From: Candidatus Woesearchaeota archaeon
GTDB lineage: Archaea; Nanobdellota; Nanobdellia; Woesearchaeales; JAGVYF01
NCBI GenBank assembly: GCA_023264635.1
Contig: JAHFLT010000008.1
Span: forward strand, 1-46,342
DNA: 46,342 bases
Reading direction: 5' to 3'
In this document: positions 42,701 through 46,342 of the stretch, in pieces
Layout of the letters: each line of letters begins with the position of its first letter
How positions within the stretch are numbered: position 1 is the first letter of the stretch
The notes under the pieces: model-generated
Databases searched by the model: none
Told to the model about the DNA's origin: nothing
The model's input: only the letters and a program-made list of their open reading frames with translations
Made by a program: the position numbers and the translations under genes

Positions 42701-45700
42701 GGATTTATCCCCCCTCCATGTAAAACAGATAAGTTCACACTCTCATCATATACAAAAGGTGGTGCTCCCCGCGCACTAGGACTTGTGAGAGGAGAAAGTT
42801 GTCTCCATGTGTTTGTGTCTGTTCTATACGACCAAAGTTGATTATCTCCATTAGCCCCTCCTCCTCCGAATATCAAGGTTGATCTGTTGCTTACATCAAA
42901 GGCAATACCCCATATATGTCCCAGAGAGGGGATTGAGTTCCCACTAGGTGGGGAAATTAATGGGGTTACGTTTGTCCATGTATTAGCTGTAAAGTTGTAT
43001 ATCCACGTATCATTAAGTGGAATAGATGTTCCATTCACAATTCCACCAAAGAGAATAGTGACGTTGTTGATACTATCATATGTCATCAAAGGTGCTCTCC
43101 TATGAGATGGTGCATTGTTTACTGTAGCGGTCCCCCAGGCCCTAGTTGCGGAAATGAAAAACCACGTTCTATTAGTAAAACCCGCACCATTACCAATACC
43201 TAGTTGGTTGTCTGATTCCCCAAATAAGATTGAGATATTGTTAGCAATATCATAAATAAAATTCTGGTTAGGTATGAAAACATTATTCCCAACGGAAATG
43301 GGGCGGTTATCTGTATTAATAAAACTCCAGTTGAAGTCAAAGCCAGAGAGATTGCCGAAACGTCTTGGTATTCTAAACGAAAAAGTATTTGTTGTGTTCC
43401 AATTGTTGCTTGTGTCATTTGCATACACACGCCATTGTATAATCTGTTCTTCTCTTACTGTTGTATTAATGGTTATTGCAACACTGCTGACATTAGTAGT
43501 ACCAGTGAGAGAAGTAGAGCTTCTGTTGACAAACGCACCTGAGTCATCTATACTAAAAATGAAGCTTGACAGAGCAACATTGTCTGTCCATGTCACGTTG
43601 AAAAGAGCATTATCTCCTGCATTGATCGTTGTAAAGTTTGTAACAGCACTACCCCCTCCCGGGGGTGCTGTATCTAGGCTGCTTGATGAAGTGAAATTGA
43701 ATATAAATGTCTCATTTAGTGATGAGTCAGCCCCATTTAAACCTCCTCCGCCACCAAAGAGGATGATGTGATTAAATACTCTGTCAAATGCCATAACAGA
43801 GCCACCTGCTTTTTTGCCCGATGTTGTTCTCGCACTCAGATTAATCCATGTATCACTGCTTGTATTGTATGCAAGTGTATCATTTGTTGCGCCACTAACA
43901 CCACCATTATCATTTCCTTTTTCTCCACCAGCAATAATAATTATCTTTCTTACTGCGTCATATGCTGAGGCATATCTTCTGTTTGCTGGAAGTGTATCAG
44001 GTACAGCTCTTCGCGACCATCTATTATCTGTTGCGTTATAGACCCATGTTTCATTGTGTATGTTTGTTCCAAGAATACCACCAAATAAAACAGTAAGATT
44101 CACACTTTCATCGTATGTTAATGCCGGATCCATTCTCGCAGATGGTGGTGCGTTAGCAGGAGATAGTTGTCTCCACAAATTGGTGTCTGTTCGATATGAC
44201 CATAATTGATTAACTCCACTTGAATCCCCCCTCCCGAAAATGAGAACTGACTGGTTTGCTCGATCAAATGCGATGCTAAATATATGTCCATTACTAGTAG
44301 AGCTTGTATCTACTGCAGGTGATATCGCCGGAGTAACATTTGTCCACGTATTTGCTGTAAAATTATAGATCCATGTTTCGTTGATGAAATCACTTGTAGA
44401 ACTATTTCTGAACCCACCAAAGAGAACAGTCACATTATTGAGACTGTCATACGTCATCATAGGAGAATATCTAGGGGTTGGTGCACTATTTATCTGCAAA
44501 ATTGTCCAGTTATTTGTAGAGGAATTAAAGAGCCATGTGTTGTTTGTTCCTGTTGGTGCTACGTCCTCGTTTTCTCCGAACAGGATTGCTACCCTATTCG
44601 CAATGTCGTAAACAAAGTTGTTACTACGCAGAGTATTTCTTAGTCTCCTTGGAGCAGTGCCCGGTCTTATCAATGTCCAGTTGAAGTCAAATTCCCCTGT
44701 TAGATTATGGAGGCCTCCACTATGCGGGTCGTATGCATACGCAACAGCGTCACCGAAGTGGAATTCTAATGCAGCTGTTCCGGGAATGTAGACATGACTT
44801 GTGAATTGCCCGGTATTGTTACAAGAATAATCCTGTTGGGAAACAGATATGTTGTCGTAAGTCGGATGTAATTTATCTACACCGCATTTCAATTCAACAA
44901 ACGAAATCTCCCTGTCCCACTGCGTGTTGTTAACAGGCAGAACAGTCAAATTTGCAGTTCCAGTTGTATTGAAAAACACCGTCCAATTCTCACCACTGTG
45001 GGGGAAGGAGAAAACATTGAGGATATTGATTTCGATGAGATAAGTTTCGTTGGAGAGGTGGGGTACAACCCATTCAATTTTATCGATGAGTAAATTGTTA
45101 TTCTCATCAAAATAGCTGATACCCCCGGTGAACAGCTCCTTGGAACCGTTCACCAGGTGATATAGCTTAATGGAGGTTTTAGGTGATTCTTTGGGTAGCG
45201 TGGTGTATGTCGTGATGTTTTCATAGTGGTAATCACTGTACACAGTAATTTTTTTCTGAGTGGCAGAAAGATTATTTTCAGTTACTAATGGCGGAGGTGT
45301 TTCATACGAAACTTCATACTCTTTTGCAGAAGTACGTGTCGTGACTGTTATGTTTTCAGTTGTTACTCTTGTTGTGGCAGACAGTGATTTATATGAGGAG
45401 AGGAGAATATTCTGTGCATGTTGCTTAATTGCAATATCACTATCTGGAATCTCCCGATATATGTCTCCCACCACAGTTTTAACAGTCACATTCTGTGATG
45501 GAGGCAGTTCCACATTCAGTGGCCCATCAGTGGTGATTTTCTTTACCCATACAACTGGCTTGTTTATTTCTGCAGGAAACTGGATAGTTATATTCTGCGG
45601 CATCTCTGCTGGAGTGGCAGATAAATTGTCAACCAACAACTCATCAATAAGTATGTAGGTACCTACACTCTCATTGTTCTTCTCACCGCTCACTTTGATT

Positions 45701-46080
45701 GTTGCTTCATGTTCCCAGCTACCGAATGCCGGGATTTCTCTAATTACTTTGTAGGTAGTTTCTGGTGAGTACAGGTCAACATGGAATGAGATCTTGTCCA
45801 GTTCAATATCCATTATGCCAAAGTCATCACGTTGTTGTGTAATGATAAACAGCTTACTACCATTGAACTTGTATACAAGGTAACTGCCGTTGGTATTTGA
45901 GATTAATGCGCTTCCATTGACATAGTTACTGTTTTCTACATCCACCCAAGCACCTTCTGTTGCAACTACCATACCTGTTGGATGAGGCACTGGAGAAAAG
46001 AAAGCAAGTGTGAATAATACACTAAGAGCTACTGCTACAAAAAACAGTTCTTGCAGACCTCTTTTTTGATGCTTTTTCAC
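36709..46080 (-). CDS. Giant multidomain surface protein (Kelch, LamG, Ig-like repeats, cytoplasmic tail)
   Basis: 3123 aa from a GTG that overlaps the upstream stop (GTGA). N-terminal signal/anchor KKHQKRGLQELFFVAVALSV. Rough layout: beta-rich domain (45-450); Kelch-type propeller 1 (453-793; units with YDSLNNVTVLFGG and NETWIYNFTANTWTNVTP); Ig-like unit; propeller 2 (900-1250), a paralogue of the first; Ig-like unit; LamG-like domains (1403-1650 and 1660-1857, each closing with FNGTIDEVxIYxRxL); four Ig-like repeats (1903-2300) with GFIFSINxSG; cadherin-like domain with DEDGDTLSF (about 2303-2393); Ala/Gly-rich linker; Cys-rich stretch with CGDNSCDEGE; TSP1-like segment; TM helix (2691-2713); basic helical tail of about 400 residues. 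Very many NxS/T sequons. Likely an adhesin or S-layer-associated protein. Confidence 0.9.
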   Translation of the reverse strand: MKKHQKRGLQELFFVAVALSVLFTLAFFSPVPHPTGMVVATEGAWVDVENSNYVNGSALISNTNGSYLVYKFNGSKLFIITQQRDDFGIMDIELDKISFHVDLYSPETTYKVIREIPAFGSWEHEATIKVSGEKNNESVGTYILIDELLVDNLSATPAEMPQNITIQFPAEINKPVVWVKKITTDGPLNVELPPSQNVTVKTVVGDIYREIPDSDIAIKQHAQNILLSSYKSLSATTRVTTENITVTTRTSAKEYEVSYETPPPLVTENNLSATQKKITVYSDYHYENITTYTTLPKESPKTSIKLYHLVNGSKELFTGGISYFDENNNLLIDKIEWVVPHLSNETYLIEINILNVFSFPHSGENWTVFFNTTGTANLTVLPVNNTQWDREISFVELKCGVDKLHPTYDNISVSQQDYSCNNTGQFTSHVYIPGTAALEFHFGDAVAYAYDPHSGGLHNLTGEFDFNWTLIRPGTAPRRLRNTLRSNNFVYDIANRVAILFGENEDVAPTGTNNTWLFNSSTNNWTILQINSAPTPRYSPMMTYDSLNNVTVLFGGFRNSSTSDFINETWIYNFTANTWTNVTPAISPAVDTSSTSNGHIFSIAFDRANQSVLIFGRGDSSGVNQLWSYRTDTNLWRQLSPANAPPSARMDPALTYDESVNLTVLFGGILGTNIHNETWVYNATDNRWSRRAVPDTLPANRRYASAYDAVRKIIIIAGGEKGNDNGGVSGATNDTLAYNTSSDTWINLSARTTSGKKAGGSVMAFDRVFNHIILFGGGGGLNGADSSLNETFIFNFTSSSSLDTAPPGGGSAVTNFTTINAGDNALFNVTWTDNVALSSFIFSIDDSGAFVNRSSTSLTGTTNVSSVAITINTTVREEQIIQWRVYANDTSNNWNTTNTFSFRIPRRFGNLSGFDFNWSFINTDNRPISVGNNVFIPNQNFIYDIANNISILFGESDNQLGIGNGAGFTNRTWFFISATRAWGTATVNNAPSHRRAPLMTYDSINNVTILFGGIVNGTSIPLNDTWIYNFTANTWTNVTPLISPPSGNSIPSLGHIWGIAFDVSNRSTLIFGGGGANGDNQLWSYRTDTNTWRQLSPLTSPSARGAPPFVYDESVNLSVLHGGGINPGASATNETWVYNATNNQWSPRIVPDTLPGHNGHAAVYDSNTKLIIVFGAQAGNYGNNTYGYNTSSNTWFNLTTAQISPPRVATHAMAFDRRINQVILFGGRISSRDINETWLFNFTSPAGADISPPGWSNNVTNFTTIRAGENGLFNVTWTDETALSSYIFSINDSGLFVNDTTVRFSGTTNVSSVAKTINSTKRRGEVIGWRVYANDTNNNWNSTSIFTFIVGNTLPNVSLVNITPYSPTTAMDVAGAWNYSDADNDVENGSVWTWFVNGSEVWLTDKTLVGYWRLDGSAVDNSTGNNAGSIAGAGNLSRGGITKGAFAFNGTQNNDAIHFGDVLDNTFTAAGANFTISLWVKPRRSTTAQNQFFISKYADGLVGEDQRQWFLGTRGSSVPGTVTFAWHGDLGAGVAQRWITTTTQIQPDVWTHIIVVYNGTANRENRTSIYLNGIFETNAIDSSQTAGNPDNIVDGTASLTIGAAGNTLTTQSAYNFNGTIDEVRIYNRTLSPFEIANLYNMMDYGALDKAEVGTPAPDKPVSMWHFNENSGSTIKDAFGKNDLTGTLGFTTNGQYGTPAGTFNGVDQNVLTIGARNLNLSGNITVEAWISTNDYGNRRILAVGNGTQRAYELFLSSNGSATFLIHNVTDPNSVFSTIIPNRTLTHIVGTYNGTDLLIYVNGTLTGRQLVRGDIISVIAPTISIGNSTRIANAFLFNGTIDEVAIYDRALTSEEINQSFLRNFPLFGLDNSVYGNGSNLMFRIEPFDGREFGITSNSQARGVSDGTPPQWSNNATNFTTISEGANGLFNVTWTDNVGLSGFIFSINDSGLFVNRSFTSLTGTNNVSSVAYTINNTKRSGEVIGWRIYANDTTNNWNSTNTFSFTITGEAPQWINNATNFTTISEGANGLFNVTWTDNVGLSGFIFSINDSGLFVNRSFTSLTGTNNVSSVAYTINNTKRSGEVIGWRIYANDTTNNWNSTNTFSFTITGEAPQWSNNATNFTTISEGANGLFNVTWTDNVGLSGFIFSINDSGTFVNSTFQRFSGAQNVSTNLTRINAVPGSVVGWRFYANDTTNNWNSSSIFSFTVADNQPPGWSNNITNFTSIKNNDTALFNLTWTDTVGLSGFIFSINNSGQFVNTSFERFSGTTNNSVNVTRINATHGSRVGWRVYANDTSNNWNSSDIFAFIINVPPTGSVPAQFFKAKSSTTVNLLSRFSDEDGDTLSFTASTTGLVTATVSGGIVTLTASAAGSDTVTLRVSDGFETITSQITVEVSTAAEAGGASGGTTGGGAGAGGESKAAGEAGPAAQAPTAGPGEAAAPVAVAAAAAEPVAQAQPIPAIARVSISGTGAKGGYVNISQFARLQQVPVNASNFTKFESIVGIEPIANFTEMTIELGYVCSGPRYKVFKCADWNFTEGRCNNDTAWIVWQHLPKGLIYVNTSIKPHDPGLGIGPSPYAPYCGDNSCDEGEMCSNCEFDCGKCPTTETPTATVTTKKKGWLKTISGGATACTENWVCSEWGQYNETGNRMRICTDDSKCDLSILQRVETETCQWIEKPVLPQLVEVKPVIVKRPIEVAFYNLLVAILILATVLGGYVAYQRIVRKRFIENITKRWPPLFNYWYETIQRVFSIKTYTPIVRIGKKKVTMRVNRLFISEERYRGEIYENVSGLVNRVSALREWYYYRMELIGTVITNVEHALKKKYHHLIHTVISTFLSTWYTFTDTYHSFVQAYHNTIQEIITSIRNRPLTYAITHGKPLWQIKLMLLKSGLQLPYITKKLRKYDTFVTQVDEFVRAAVKGGVDDREICRTLIDVGLSRKMVNKTLEPYKDFCLAVTYRVVDALTNGYKPNQIIHEFVHAGWNKELVMQIVAEEMDKIASIYEQLWKTSINGDKKYIKTKLPEDIVEKIRSQINQRNTECIKQCIIAILRKGNYESVLSRYNIPANVMLDMAKCIKKKLKEVCTKIKEDIEKGASIHELKAKLREEWEDDIVEKLLDHHLEYVKKSM
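39640..40370 (-). repeat. 306-bp tandem repeat inside the giant gene
   Basis: About 2.4 near-identical copies with a 306-base period (102 codons), seen for example by TTCCAGTTGTTAGTCGTG at 39791 and again at 40097, and CCAGACAAGCCGACATTA at about 39653, 39959 and 40265. Each copy is one Ig-like unit. The more distant units of the same protein differ much more, so this is a recent in-frame duplication. Confidence 0.85.
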
Positions 46081-46342
46081 TCCCTTTTCACCTTTAATAC
46101 AGCACGATGATAGACTGTCCAGATTGTTCTTGAGTCCCGATTCAATGTTTGAGCAATATTTTTGAAAGGTAATGATTCCGTTGTATGGAGATAGAATACG
46201 ACTAATTCCAATGGCGCGAATGTTTGGTGTTTCTCGAATTCTTTAAAAGGAATAACTTTTGTGTAATCTAATGGAAGTTTCTCCTGCATTTTTTTTGCTG
46301 CACGGAAATAAGTGGTTGAGATTGTTGTTGTTTCCCGCTGGA
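46077..46342 (-). CDS. Helix-turn-helix protein, sigma-70 region-4-like (5' partial)
   Basis: The frame is open to the window edge, so the gene begins outside; the ATG at 46289 is internal or an alternative start. The visible 87 residues end with LPFKNIAQTLNRDSRTIWTVYHRAV, an HTH of the type found in region 4 of sigma factors, in which IAQTLNR and RTIWTVYHRA would be the two helices. APLELVVFYLHTTES precedes it. Such small HTH proteins recur beside large surface-protein genes in DPANN genomes (my recollection, not checked). Its stop overlaps the start of the giant gene (GTGA), so the two are translated together. Confidence 0.65.
   Translation of the reverse strand, partial: QRETTTISTTYFRAAKKMQEKLPLDYTKVIPFKEFEKHQTFAPLELVVFYLHTTESLPFKNIAQTLNRDSRTIWTVYHRAVLKVKRE

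Overview
The window comes from an archaeon. It carries archaeal-type replication genes (Orc1/Cdc6, both subunits of DNA polymerase D, MCM, an RPA-like OB protein), TATA-binding protein, Rpo7/Spt4, archaeal ribosomal proteins eS24 and eS31, aIF2-beta, deoxyhypusine synthase, the wyosine enzyme TYW1, RNase P p30 and a Cdc48 ATPase. Gene packing, the many single-TM Cys-rich surface proteins and the style of the giant surface protein suggest a DPANN archaeon, most likely Woesearchaeota-like; this lineage call is inference. Two translation modes are visible: leaderless genes whose ATG lies about 26-28 nt from the centre of a TATA box, and operon-internal genes with stop/start overlaps and, in places, GGAGG- or GGGGGTG-type Shine-Dalgarno sequences.

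Layout. 1-1821: two tandem Cys-rich surface proteins sharing a module, one ending in a blue-copper domain. 1805-5591 (minus): an operon of cupin, cysteine desulfurase, a ThiI-like protein with a destroyed PP-loop, a TtuA/Ncs6-type tRNA thiolase and RNase P p30. 5918-6202: a probable replication origin (AT-rich repeats plus ORB-like elements) beside Orc1/Cdc6, followed by DP1 and DP2. 12.5-18.9 kb: aIF2-beta, a SpoIIM-like membrane protein, RPA-like protein, MCM, TBP, eS31, eS24, Spt4, Rpo7 and a PIN nuclease; deoxyhypusine synthase follows on the plus strand.

19.9-29.4 kb is the most unusual region: eleven short plus-strand genes, nearly all with one N-terminal membrane anchor (several resembling class III/pilin-like signals), many overlapping end to start. 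They include a TPR protein, a protein with Ca-binding-type DxDxD loops and a protein with a lytic-transglycosylase-like domain. A secreted protein and a coiled-coil winged-helix regulator are interleaved on the other strand. I read this as an undescribed envelope or pilus-like apparatus.

29.5-36.5 kb holds housekeeping genes (phosphoesterase, TYW1, thymidylate kinase, a P-loop kinase, DUF167, HAD phosphatase, Cdc48), plus a 200-nt non-coding segment at 32.3-32.5 kb with strong conserved-looking stems. 36.7-46.1 kb is one 3123-aa surface protein (two Kelch-type propellers, two LamG-like domains, tandem Ig-like repeats, a TM segment and a 400-aa cytoplasmic tail), overlapping a small HTH gene upstream that runs off the window.
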